Source: an uncultured Verrucomicrobiota bacterium
GTDB taxonomy: Bacteria > Verrucomicrobiota > Verrucomicrobiia > Chthoniobacterales > SZAS-18
Assembly: GCA_937873255.1 (NCBI GenBank)
Contig: CALMVM010000260.1
Span: 6,178 to 11,927 of the forward strand
DNA: 5,750 nt
Reading direction: 5' to 3'
The notes beneath the pieces were generated by a model. It was not told the origin of the DNA and made no database searches. It worked only from the letters and a program-made list of their open reading frames with translations. This document shows positions 1 to 5,750 of the stretch, in pieces (the first letter of the stretch is position 1; each line of letters starts with the position of its first letter). Made by a program: the position numbers and the translations under genes.

Positions 1-12
1 TCGTCCAAATTA

Positions 13-148
13 GGTTGGGATGGTTCTCCGAGCCGTTCCGTGGATTTGTCTGGGAAAGTCTCGCTGCGGCCACGCTCAACCAGAAGAAAATAGGGAACGG
101 CTCGGAGAGCCATCCCTACCTTGGGACAAACGCTTCGGCGTAGATTTC
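13..148 (+). repeat. Palindromic REP/BIME-like repeat, copy 1, upstream of pstC
   Basis: Two 27-nt arms (13-39 and 94-120) are inverted repeats of each other with two mismatches, at bases 16 and 24. They are separated by 54 nt. Each arm is itself an imperfect hairpin: a 10-nt strand, a TCC loop and a complementary strand ending GCCGTTCC. The right arm, read on the minus strand, starts GGTAGGG; the left arm starts GGTTGGG, so it has lost the GTAG head. About 25 bp beyond the right arm (125-148, containing CTTCGGCG) also matches the other copy at 4053-4078, so the duplicated unit is longer than the palindrome. GTAG followed by an imperfect hairpin, in inverted pairs, is the known design of REP/BIME elements mobilised by RAYT transposases. 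Assignment to that class is inference, because no RAYT gene is present here. The element fills most of the region where a pstC leader or promoter would be expected, and I see no Pho-box-like direct repeat in 1-165. Confidence 0.85.
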
Positions 149-165
149 CCGTACGCTTTTTAACC

Positions 166-1161
166 ATGGCTACCGCCGTTTCCACCCCCGTCAGCCTGTC
201 CGACGCGCCGTCCGCGCGCGGCCGGACGATGCGGCCCGTCTCGCGCGTGGCCGACAAGACCTTTCGCTGGCTGTGCCTGGCGATGGTGGGTTTCGTCGGC
301 CTGCTCGTCGTGCTCATCGGCTGGAACCTGTGGCGCGGCTCCGAGGAGGTCTGGCACAAATATGGGTTCGGCTTCCTGACGAGCAGCCAGTGGAACCCCG
401 TCACGGCCGAGTACGGCGCGCTGCCGTTCATCCTCGGCACGTTGATTTCCGCCATCCTTGGCCTGCTCATCGCCACGCCGCTGGCGGTCCTCACGGCGCT
501 CTATCTGACCGAACTCGCCCCGCCCAGGCTGCGCGCCCCGTTGACCGCCCTCGTGGAAATGATCGCCGCCGTGCCCAGCGTGATCCTGGGGCTGTGGGGC
601 ATCTTCGTGATGATCCCGTGGCTGAAGCGTTCCGTGGTGCCGATCCTGCAAAAGCTTTTCGGCTGGACGCCGTTTTTCAGCATCGACGGGGATTTTCCCG
701 GCCGCAGCATGTTGGCGGCGGTGCTCATCATCGCGATCATGGTGCTGCCGATCATCACCAGCGTGACGCGCGAGATCCTGCGCAGCGTGCCGGACCTCCA
801 GCGCGAGGCGGCGTACGGCCTGGGCGCGACACAATGGGAGGTCACGCGCATCGCGGTGCTCAGCTACGCGAAGGCCGGCATCTTCGGCGCGGCGATCCTC
901 GGGCTGGGCCGCGCGTTGGGCGAGACGATGGCGGTGACGATGGTCATCGGCAATTCCACGGGCGTTTCCCTTTCCCTGCTCAAGCCGAGCGACACCCTGG
1001 CCAGCAAGATCGCCAACAACTTCGGCGGGGCCGACGCCGACCAGATCCCCGTGCTGATCGCCGCCGGGCTGGTGCTTTTCGTCGTCACGATCTTCGTGAA
1101 CATCATCGCGCGCCTGCTCGTCGGCACGATGGCCAAGGCCACGCCCGGCGGAGCGCGGTGA
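166..1161 (+). CDS. pstC: Phosphate ABC transporter permease PstC
   Basis: This is one of the two inner-membrane permease subunits of the Pst high-affinity phosphate importer. The 331-residue protein has about six hydrophobic segments, roughly at residues 35-55, 86-110, 128-152, 183-203, 236-258 and 296-318, as usual for PstC. The cytoplasmic EAA loop that contacts PstB is visible as REAAYGLGATQWEVTRIAVL (about 213-232), followed by the family-typical GRALGETMAVTMVIGN (248-263). AAVPSVILGLWGIF (134-147) is another strongly PstC-like stretch. The ATG at 166 is preferred. An in-frame TTG at 121 would add 15 residues, but that stretch is encoded by the tail of the repeat and is Arg-rich and unlike the family. 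No Shine-Dalgarno sequence precedes either start. The gene heads the pstC-pstA-pstB-phoB series. A 107-bp gap containing an inverted repeat separates it from pstA, much wider than the later gaps. The function is secure from family motifs and context. Confidence 0.96.
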   Translation: MATAVSTPVSLSDAPSARGRTMRPVSRVADKTFRWLCLAMVGFVGLLVVLIGWNLWRGSEEVWHKYGFGFLTSSQWNPVTAEYGALPFILGTLISAILGLLIATPLAVLTALYLTELAPPRLRAPLTALVEMIAAVPSVILGLWGIFVMIPWLKRSVVPILQKLFGWTPFFSIDGDFPGRSMLAAVLIIAIMVLPIITSVTREILRSVPDLQREAAYGLGATQWEVTRIAVLSYAKAGIFGAAILGLGRALGETMAVTMVIGNSTGVSLSLLKPSDTLASKIANNFGGADADQIPVLIAAGLVLFVVTIFVNIIARLLVGTMAKATPGGAR

Positions 1162-1176
1162 AAATGGGTGATGGGG

Positions 1177-1263
1177 TGTGAGTTGTGAGTTGTGAACAGA
1201 AAAATCTGATCGCCTCCGATTACCCACCCACAACCCACAACTCACAACTCATAACCTACAACT
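1177..1263. repeat. Inverted repeat of 7-nt units between pstC and pstA
   Basis: The 16-mer TGAGTTGTGAGTTGTG (1179-1194) is perfectly inverted at 1236-1251, with a 41-nt loop. Both arms are built from a 7-nt unit. On the right, CACAACC, CACAACT, CACAACT, CATAACC and TACAACT run in phase over 1229-1263, with a weaker unit, ACCCACC, before them (1222-1228). The left arm has GTGAGTT repeated over about 1178-1191. The composition is unlike the GC-rich coding DNA on both sides. It fills almost the whole pstC-pstA gap and ends 5 bp before the pstA ATG. In RNA it could form a 16-bp stem just ahead of the pstA start. It is unrelated in sequence to the repeats at 13-148 and 3932-4078. The family name and any function are unknown to me. 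Confidence 0.85.
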
Positions 1264-1268
1264 TACTC

Positions 1269-2303
1269 ATGCCCACCGCGACGACCGTCCCCGCCGTCTC
1301 CGACCGCCTGCGGCGTTGGCGCAAGGCCAAGAGCGGTTTCGCCGCCGCGCTCTCGTGCGTCAGCGCGCTGGTCGTCATCGCGCCGCTCGGGTTGGTGTTC
1401 GGCTACCTGTTGGTCAAGGGCGTCGGGTCGTTGAATTGGGATTTCTTCACCAAGCTGCCCGTGCAGCCGACGGCCGACTACAGCGCGATGTTCGCGGACA
1501 CGCCGGCTGACGGCGCGACCGACGCCGCGCCCGCGCCGACCCCGCCGCCGGAGGTCATCCACAGCGGGATCGCCAATTCCATCGTGGGCACATTCGTGCT
1601 GATCTTGCTCGGCGCGGCGTTCGGCGTGCCGGTCGGGGTGTTGGGGGCGATTTATCTGAGCGAGTACGCCGCGCCGCGCGTGGCCGTGGCGGTGCGCTTC
1701 GGCGCGGACGTGCTCAACGGCGTGCCGTCCATCGTGTGGGGGATCGTGGCGTACGCGCTGTTCATTCCGCCGGGGAAATCGATTGTCCACCTGGGCTATT
1801 CGGCGCTGGCGGCGGGGCTCACGCTGGGGTTCATCATGATCCCGCTGATCTTGCGCACGACGGAGGAGGTGCTGCGGCTCGTGCCGGCCGGCTACCGCGA
1901 GGCCGCGCTGGCGCTGGGCATCTCGGAGTGGCGTATCAGCTTGCAGATCATCGCCAAGACCGCGTTCAAGGGCATCCTCACGGGCGTGCTGCTGGCCGTC
2001 GCGCGCATCGCGGGCGAGACCGCGCCGCTGTTGTTCACCGCACTGGGCAACGAGGGCTGGTCGAAGGGCCTGCTCCAGCCCATCGATTCGCTGTCGTTGC
2101 GCATTTACAAGTTTGGCAGCCAGTCCGCCGACCCCGACCAGAACCGCCAGGCGTGGGCCGCCGCGCTCGTGTTGATCGTACTTGTCCTCGGTTTGAACGT
2201 CGCGCTACGCTTCCTCACGCGCGAGCGCATCGTCAAAAAGGCGGTTGCAGCGCAGGCCAGGGCCACTCTCGCCGCCTCCATGCCGCCGACGGCCACGGCC
2301 TGA
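1269..2303 (+). CDS. pstA: Phosphate ABC transporter permease PstA
   Basis: This is the second permease subunit of the Pst phosphate importer; it pairs with PstC in the inner membrane. The 344-residue protein has a first membrane segment at about 24-49, then a periplasmic loop, then further segments at about 101-130, 150-168, 176-195, 235-258 and 296-316. Family signatures are [15 protein letters not shown] (151-165), the EAA loop [15 protein letters not shown] (209-223), which docks on PstB, and [17 protein letters not shown] (245-261). The loop after the first segment carries an unusual Asp/Ala/Pro-rich stretch (about 68-97, with PAPTPPPE), longer than in typical PstA. The ATG at 1269 is chosen because it gives a normal PstA N-terminus. 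An in-frame GTG at 1185 would add 28 residues encoded by the 7-nt repeat, which is implausible. There is no Shine-Dalgarno sequence. The C-terminal tail (about 325-344) is Ala/Thr-rich and probably cytoplasmic. The stop is 17 bp before pstB. Confidence 0.96.
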   Translation: MPTATTVPAVSDRLRRWRKAKSGFAAALSCVSALVVIAPLGLVFGYLLVKGVGSLNWDFFTKLPVQPTADYSAMFADTPADGATDAAPAPTPPPEVIHSGIANSIVGTFVLILLGAAFGVPVGVLGAIYLSEYAAPRVAVAVRFGADVLNGVPSIVWGIVAYALFIPPGKSIVHLGYSALAAGLTLGFIMIPLILRTTEEVLRLVPAGYREAALALGISEWRISLQIIAKTAFKGILTGVLLAVARIAGETAPLLFTALGNEGWSKGLLQPIDSLSLRIYKFGSQSADPDQNRQAWAAALVLIVLVLGLNVALRFLTRERIVKKAVAAQARATLAASMPPTATA

Positions 2304-2320
2304 TTCATCCCGTGCTCCGT

Positions 2321-3166
2321 ATGACGACCATCACCACCCAACACGGCGCCGCCACCGCCTCACCGTCCTCCGCCCCTGCGAACCCGCCACCCGTGGAAAC
2401 CACCCCGTTGCCAGCCTTCGACGCGACCGACGTTTCGATCTACTACACGCCGGCCAAGGCGGCCGTGCAAAACGTGGACATCCAGATCCCCGCGCGTTCG
2501 GCCACGGCCATCATCGGGCCGAGCGGCTGCGGCAAATCGACGTTTTTGCGCTGCCTCAACCGCATGCACGAACTCGTCCCCGGCGCGAAGATGACCGGCA
2601 CGATCCTGCTCAACGGCGAGAATCTCTACGGACCCAAGATCGATCCGACCGTCGTGCGCCGGCGCGTGGGCATGGTGTTCCAGAAATCGAACCCCTTCCC
2701 CACGATGAGCATCAAGGAAAACGTGCTCGTCGGCCTCAAGCTCAACGGCGTGCGCGACCGCGCCTTCCTCCAGGAACGACTGGAAAACAGCCTCCAGATG
2801 GCCGCGCTCTGGGACGAGGTGAAAAACGATCTCGACCGTCCCGGCGTCAGTCTCTCGGGCGGCCAACAGCAGCGGCTTTGCATCGCGCGGGCCATCGCGG
2901 TGCAGCCGGAAGTGCTCCTCATGGACGAGCCCGCCAGCGCGCTCGATCCCATCGCCACGGCGAAGATCGAAGACCTGATCCACCAGCTCAAGCGCGAGTA
3001 CACCATCGTCATCGTCACGCACAACATGCAGCAGGCGACGCGCGTGGCCGACCAGACGGCGTTCTTTTACCTGGGCAAGTTGATCGAGTTCGCGCCGACG
3101 CGGGACCTTTTCAACAACCCGCGCGAGAAGCAGACGGAAGCGTACATCACGGGCCGCTTCGGTTGA
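2321..3166 (+). CDS. pstB: Phosphate ABC transporter ATPase PstB
   Basis: This is the cytoplasmic ATPase that energises phosphate import through PstC/PstA. All ABC motifs are intact in the 281-residue product: Walker [10 protein letters not shown] (66-74), Q-loop in [11 protein letters not shown] (Q121), ABC signature LSGGQQQR (178-185), Walker B VLLMDEP (198-204) with catalytic Glu203, SALDP D-loop (206-210) and H-loop His234 in VTHNM. The FQK-NPFP and CIARAIA stretches are typical of PstB rather than of other ABC ATPases. The A-loop aromatic is probably Tyr41 or Tyr42. The first ~33 residues are a Thr/Ser/Pro/Ala-rich extension with no similarity to the family core; it puts Walker A some 25-30 residues later than in Escherichia coli PstB. 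The ATG at 2321 is the first start after the pstA stop. A GTG at 2393 is a possible shorter start. The stop is 4 bp before the response regulator, so the two are almost certainly co-transcribed. Confidence 0.97.
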   Translation: MTTITTQHGAATASPSSAPANPPPVETTPLPAFDATDVSIYYTPAKAAVQNVDIQIPARSATAIIGPSGCGKSTFLRCLNRMHELVPGAKMTGTILLNGENLYGPKIDPTVVRRRVGMVFQKSNPFPTMSIKENVLVGLKLNGVRDRAFLQERLENSLQMAALWDEVKNDLDRPGVSLSGGQQQRLCIARAIAVQPEVLLMDEPASALDPIATAKIEDLIHQLKREYTIVIVTHNMQQATRVADQTAFFYLGKLIEFAPTRDLFNNPREKQTEAYITGRFG

Positions 3167-3170
3167 ACCC

Positions 3171-3890
3171 ATGGCCGATGTTTCCACGAGCCAGCCGGTT
3201 GTCCTCGTCGTGGACGACGAACCCGACGTGGTGGACCTCGTGCGCTACCGGCTGCGCGGGGCGGGCATGACCGTGATCGTCGAGGGCGACGGCCTGAGCG
3301 CCCTGCGCACCGCGCGCGAACGCCGCCCGGACCTGATCGTGCTCGACCTCATGCTGCCTCAGATGGGCGGCGAGGAGGTCTGCCGGCAACTGCGCGCCGA
3401 CCGCGAGACGGCGGCGATTCCCGTGCTCATGCTCACGGCCAAGGGCGAGCCCGCCGACCGCATCGCGGGGCTGGAGATCGGCGCGGACGACTACCTTAGC
3501 AAGCCGTTCAGCCCACGCGAGTTGATCCTACGCGCCGAGGCGATCCTGCGCCGGGCGCGCGCGGCGCAGGAACGGCGCGAGACGATCCTGGAGGTCGATG
3601 GATTCCGCGTCAACAAGGGTGATTTCGAGGTCACGCTCGACGGGCGCAAGCTCGATCTGACAACGACCGAGTTCAAGCTGTTGTGCCTGCTCATCGAACG
3701 GCGCGGCAAGGTGCTCACCCGCGACGCGCTGTTGACCGACGTGTGGAACTACACCGCCGCCATCGACACGCGCACGGTTGATACCCACGTGCGGCGTTTG
3801 CGTGAGAAACTCGGGTCGGCGCACTCCGCGCGCATTGAAACGGTGCGCGGAGAAGGGTATCGGTTCACGACGGCGAGCGCATCGACCTGA
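3171..3890 (+). CDS. phoB: PhoB-type (OmpR family) response regulator
   Basis: This is a DNA-binding response regulator, presumably the activator of phosphate-starvation genes. The 239-residue protein has an N-terminal receiver domain (about 9-127) with acidic-pocket Asp15/Asp16, phospho-acceptor Asp59 in LIVLDLMLP, switch Thr89 in LMLTA and Lys111 in LSKPF. A C-terminal winged helix (about 139-235) follows: LDLTTTEFKLLCLL, then RDALLTDVW, the recognition-helix region DTRTVDTHVRRLREKLG and the wing VRGEGYRF. This is the complete OmpR/PhoB layout at normal length. The name PhoB rests on its place 4 bp after pstB and before a PhoR-like kinase; sequence alone shows only OmpR/PhoB family. The ATG at 3171 gives the expected N-terminus, with the beta-1 strand VVLVVDDEPDVV. 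No Shine-Dalgarno sequence is seen. Unlike many pst-pho clusters, no phoU lies between pstB and this gene. Confidence 0.94.
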   Translation: MADVSTSQPVVLVVDDEPDVVDLVRYRLRGAGMTVIVEGDGLSALRTARERRPDLIVLDLMLPQMGGEEVCRQLRADRETAAIPVLMLTAKGEPADRIAGLEIGADDYLSKPFSPRELILRAEAILRRARAAQERRETILEVDGFRVNKGDFEVTLDGRKLDLTTTEFKLLCLLIERRGKVLTRDALLTDVWNYTAAIDTRTVDTHVRRLREKLGSAHSARIETVRGEGYRFTTASAST

Positions 3891-3931
3891 AATCCGGACA
3901 GGCCGCGGAGTGGCCGGTCGTTCTGGCAACT

Positions 3932-4078
3932 GGTAGGGATGGCTCTCCGAGCCGTTCCCTAATTTTGGATTGGAATAAACGCGCCCGTCTGCTGACGTTC
4001 CCTTTGGCGGAAAATCTGGGGAACGGCTCGGAGAGCCATCCCTACCTTTTTTGACGAATGCCTTCGGCGGGAGCTTTC
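3932..4078 (+). repeat. Palindromic REP/BIME-like repeat, copy 2, between phoB and phoR
   Basis: Two perfect 27-nt inverted arms (3932-3958 and 4020-4046) enclose a 61-nt centre. Each arm begins, on its own strand, with GGTAG and contains an imperfect hairpin. In the left arm read as plus-strand RNA, GGGATGGCTC (3936-3945) pairs with GAGCCGTTCC (3949-3958) around a TCC loop, using two G-U pairs. Six T follow the right arm directly (4047-4052). A tail of about 25 bp (4053-4078) matches 125-148 of copy 1 with a few changes and two 1-nt gaps, and GAAAAT precedes the right arm in both copies, so the copies lie in the same orientation. The remaining centre is largely diverged. The GTAG head plus hairpin in inverted pairs fits REP/BIME elements, although a role as transcript processing signal or terminator is equally open. 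The 41 bp between the phoB stop and this copy (3891-3931) hold nothing I recognise. Confidence 0.9.
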
Positions 4079-4108
4079 ACAAGCTTTCTCCGAACGCACC
4101 GACAGCCG

Positions 4109-5440
4109 ATGACGACCTTCCTCCTTCTCGGCATCGTGATCGCGGCGGCGGTCCTCTGGGTTCGCGCGCGTTGGGTGCGGCCCCTGCAAAGATTGCGCGA
4201 CGCCTTGGCGATCCTCGCCGACGAGGACACCGAGGTCGAGGTCGTCGGCCCCGGCGACGACACGACCGTCCACCTGCGGCGCATCGCCGGGCGGTTGCGC
4301 GGCGCGGCGGCGCGCGCCAGTGAGGAAAGTCTCAATCTCCAGGCCGTGCTCGGCAGCTTGAACGAGGGCGTGCTCATCATCGACCTGGAGGAAAAAATCC
4401 GCCTCGCCAACCGCGGCGTGCAAACGATGCTCGGCCTCTCCGGCCCGACGCTCAACCGCCCGCTGCTCGAAGTCCTGCGCCACCATGAGGTCCGCGAGGC
4501 CACCCGCCGCACGCTGTCGGCGGGCGAGACGCATTCCCTGTCGCTCTCGCTGACGGTCCGCCAGCCGGACGGCAAATACGACGCGCGGCATTTCCAGGTC
4601 ACGGTCGCGCCGATCACCCCGGCGGACGTTCCCGGGCCAGTCGGCGCGATTGCCGTGCTCCACGACATCACCCAACTCAAAAACCTGGAAAACGTCCGGC
4701 GCGACTTTGTCGCCAACGTTTCCCACGAACTCCGCACGCCGCTTTCGGTCATCAACGGCTACCTGGAAACGATGCTCGAACCCGACGCCGACGCCGACCC
4801 GGAGACCGTCCGGCGTTTCCACGGGACGATGTGGAAACACAGCCAGCGTCTGCGGCTCATCCTCGACGACCTGATGACGCTCGCGCGCTTCGAAAGTCCC
4901 GAGGCCGCCGGTGCGATGCGCTTCGCCCGGGTGTCCCTCCGCGCGTGCGTGGAAGGCGTGGCGGACCGTCTCGCGCCGATTGCCGCCGAACACGGCGCGG
5001 CCCTGCGCGTGGAAATCCCCGACGACCTGGCGCACATCGACGCCGACGCCGACCGGCTCGACCAGGTGTTCTTCAACCTGATCGACAACGCCCTGCGCCA
5101 CGCCGTCCCGCCCGCGCGCAACGGCAATGGCAACGGCGCGCACCCCCTGGAAGTCACCGTGCGCGCGGCCCGCGACCCGGCGACGGCCGATTCCGTACAT
5201 CTCACCGTGACCGACAACGGCCAGGGCATCCCGCTGGCGGACCAGCCGCACGTGTTCGAGCGGTTTTACCGGGTGCACAAGGACCGCCTCCGGCAGACGG
5301 GCGGCACGGGGCTGGGGTTGTCGATTGTGAAGCACATCGTCCGCGCGCACGGCGGGCAGGTATCGGTGGAAAGCACGCCCGGCAGCGGGGCGACTTTCCA
5401 CGTTTGGCTGCCGACCCGGCGCGGTCCGGCAGAGAGGTAA
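4109..5440 (+). CDS. phoR: PhoR-type sensor histidine kinase
   Basis: This is a membrane-anchored histidine kinase, the likely partner that phosphorylates the PhoB-type regulator before it. Counted from the ATG at 4109 (443 residues), one hydrophobic segment (about 3-19, FLLLGIVIAAAVLWV) is followed by RARWVRPLQRL, which resembles the start of a HAMP or linker. Then come a PAS-like domain (about 76-190, LGSLNEGVLIIDLEEKIRLANR ending AIAVLHDIT), HisKA with the phospho-acceptor His206 in ANVSHELRTPLS, and the HATPase_c domain with N-box Asn327 (FFNLIDNALRH), G1 DNGQGIP (369-375), F-box FERFYR (383-388) and G2 GGTGLGLSIV (398-407). The layout matches PhoR, but there is only one membrane segment and no periplasmic domain. 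The longest frame starts at an ATG at 4058 (460 residues), which lies inside the repeat tail. The 4109 start is preferred because the membrane helix then begins at once and the N-terminus lacks the extra Arg/His. The choice is not certain. An in-frame stop at 4052-4054 excludes any longer start. A short NGNGNG insert lies between the N-box and G1. Confidence 0.94.
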   Translation: MTTFLLLGIVIAAAVLWVRARWVRPLQRLRDALAILADEDTEVEVVGPGDDTTVHLRRIAGRLRGAAARASEESLNLQAVLGSLNEGVLIIDLEEKIRLANRGVQTMLGLSGPTLNRPLLEVLRHHEVREATRRTLSAGETHSLSLSLTVRQPDGKYDARHFQVTVAPITPADVPGPVGAIAVLHDITQLKNLENVRRDFVANVSHELRTPLSVINGYLETMLEPDADADPETVRRFHGTMWKHSQRLRLILDDLMTLARFESPEAAGAMRFARVSLRACVEGVADRLAPIAAEHGAALRVEIPDDLAHIDADADRLDQVFFNLIDNALRHAVPPARNGNGNGAHPLEVTVRAARDPATADSVHLTVTDNGQGIPLADQPHVFERFYRVHKDRLRQTGGTGLGLSIVKHIVRAHGGQVSVESTPGSGATFHVWLPTRRGPAER

Positions 5441-5535
5441 TGCGACCCCGCGCGCGATTTGATTAAAGGTCGGTGCGGAGCACGGGTTATGCTGCTTTCG
5501 TACGGAGCCGCTCGTCCTCCCCGTCCCCCCTTCTT

Positions 5536-5750
5536 ATGCGGCTCGCCGCCTTTTGCCTGCTGGCCGCCGCCGTCCTTTGCTCCCGCACCGCGCGTGCCGG
5601 GGTCATCGACCAAAACAACAACGGTCTCAGCGATGTCTGGGAAATGGTGTTCCACGCCACCGACCTGTCGCCGAACGCCGACGACGACGGCGACGGCTTC
5701 ACCAACGCCCAGGAGGCCGCCGCCGGCACCGACCCGCGCGACCCCAATTC
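5536..5750 (+). CDS. Secreted protein with TSP3-like calcium-binding segment, N-terminal part
   Basis: An open frame starts at the ATG at 5536 and continues past the window end without a stop (71 complete codons). It begins with a clear signal peptide: MRLAAFCLLAAAVLCSRTARA, Arg then a hydrophobic core, with likely cleavage after ARA at about residue 21. The mature start carries VIDQNNNGLSDVWE (23-36) and then DDDGDGFTNAQEAAAGTDP (about 49-67). These Asp/Asn/Gly-rich stretches resemble bacterial thrombospondin type-3-like calcium-binding repeats, common at the start of large exported proteins of Verrucomicrobiota and Planctomycetota. The function cannot be told from this fragment; enzyme or adhesin domains may follow. 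It starts 95 bp after phoR. I see no convincing promoter or terminator in that spacer, so whether it belongs to the Pho operon is open. No Shine-Dalgarno sequence is seen; a C-rich stretch (5524-5530) precedes the ATG instead. Confidence 0.8.
   Translation, partial: MRLAAFCLLAAAVLCSRTARAGVIDQNNNGLSDVWEMVFHATDLSPNADDDGDGFTNAQEAAAGTDPRDPN

Noticed and set aside
121..165. TTG start for pstC at 121
   Set aside because: It would begin directly at the edge of the palindromic repeat and encode an Arg-rich stretch from the repeat tail. The ATG at 166 fits the family better.
160..1245. Minus-strand open frame (361 codons) opposite pstC
   Set aside because: It is Arg/His/Asp/Gln-rich shadow sequence of PstC and its C-terminal part reads through the pstC start region. 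No family features are visible.
1222..1263. CRISPR-like array from regular 7-nt repeats
   Set aside because: The units are contiguous with no spacers and far too short for CRISPR repeats; this is a simple heptamer repeat.
1185..1268. Upstream GTG start for pstA adding 28 residues
   Set aside because: The extra codons are encoded by the 7-nt inverted repeat and give a non-PstA sequence; the ATG at 1269 gives a normal N-terminus.
3891..3931. Possible terminator directly after phoB
   Set aside because: Only a 4-bp GGCC/GGCC pairing around a 7-nt loop is present, with no T-run after it.
3959..5401. Long minus-strand open frame (480 codons) opposite phoR
   Set aside because: It is rich in Arg/His/Val/Gly with no recognisable domain and mirrors the codon bias of a high-GC gene. 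The plus strand carries all the histidine-kinase motifs.
5441..5535. Promoter for the secreted-protein gene (TTGATT at 5459 and TATGCT at 5488)
   Set aside because: The spacing of 23 bp is too long for a sigma-70 promoter and both boxes are weak.

Overview
The window is a high-GC bacterial segment holding the membrane and ATPase parts of a high-affinity phosphate importer (pstC, pstA, pstB), followed by a PhoB-type response regulator and a PhoR-type sensor kinase. All are on the plus strand. A sixth plus-strand gene begins near the right edge and runs off the window. Its product is a secreted protein with a signal peptide and an Asp/Asn-rich calcium-binding (TSP3-like) segment of the NGLSDVWE ... 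DDDGDGFTNAQE type. That kind of protein, the high GC, the absence of Shine-Dalgarno sequences at all six starts and the abundance of short palindromic repeats suggest a member of the Verrucomicrobiota, possibly Opitutaceae-like. This placement is an inference from style, not a proven identification.

Layout: 1-165 is non-coding and mostly filled by a palindromic repeat (copy 1, 13-148). pstC (166-1161) is followed by a 107-bp gap occupied by a different inverted repeat built of 7-nt units (about 1177-1263). pstA (1269-2303), pstB (2321-3166) and phoB (3171-3890) then follow with gaps of 17 and 4 bp. The 218 bp between phoB and the preferred phoR start (4109) contain a second copy of the first repeat (3932-4078), in the same orientation as copy 1. 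phoR ends at 5440, and after a 95-bp spacer the secreted-protein gene starts at 5536. No pstS (phosphate-binding protein) or phoU gene lies in the window. pstS could lie just upstream of base 1.

Working together: PstC and PstA form the inner-membrane channel and PstB the ATPase that drives phosphate uptake. PhoR and PhoB are the two-component pair that normally reads the transporter state and switches on phosphate-starvation genes. The five genes are ordinary members of well-known families. The less ordinary content is in the spacers. The repeat at both ends of the pstCAB-phoB block has the architecture of a REP/BIME element: two inverted imperfect hairpins, each preceded by GTAG in the intact arms. 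Copy 2 also ends in a T-run between phoB and phoR, and its shared tail reaches into the 5' end of the longest phoR reading frame. I found no evidence of a wholly new multi-gene system.
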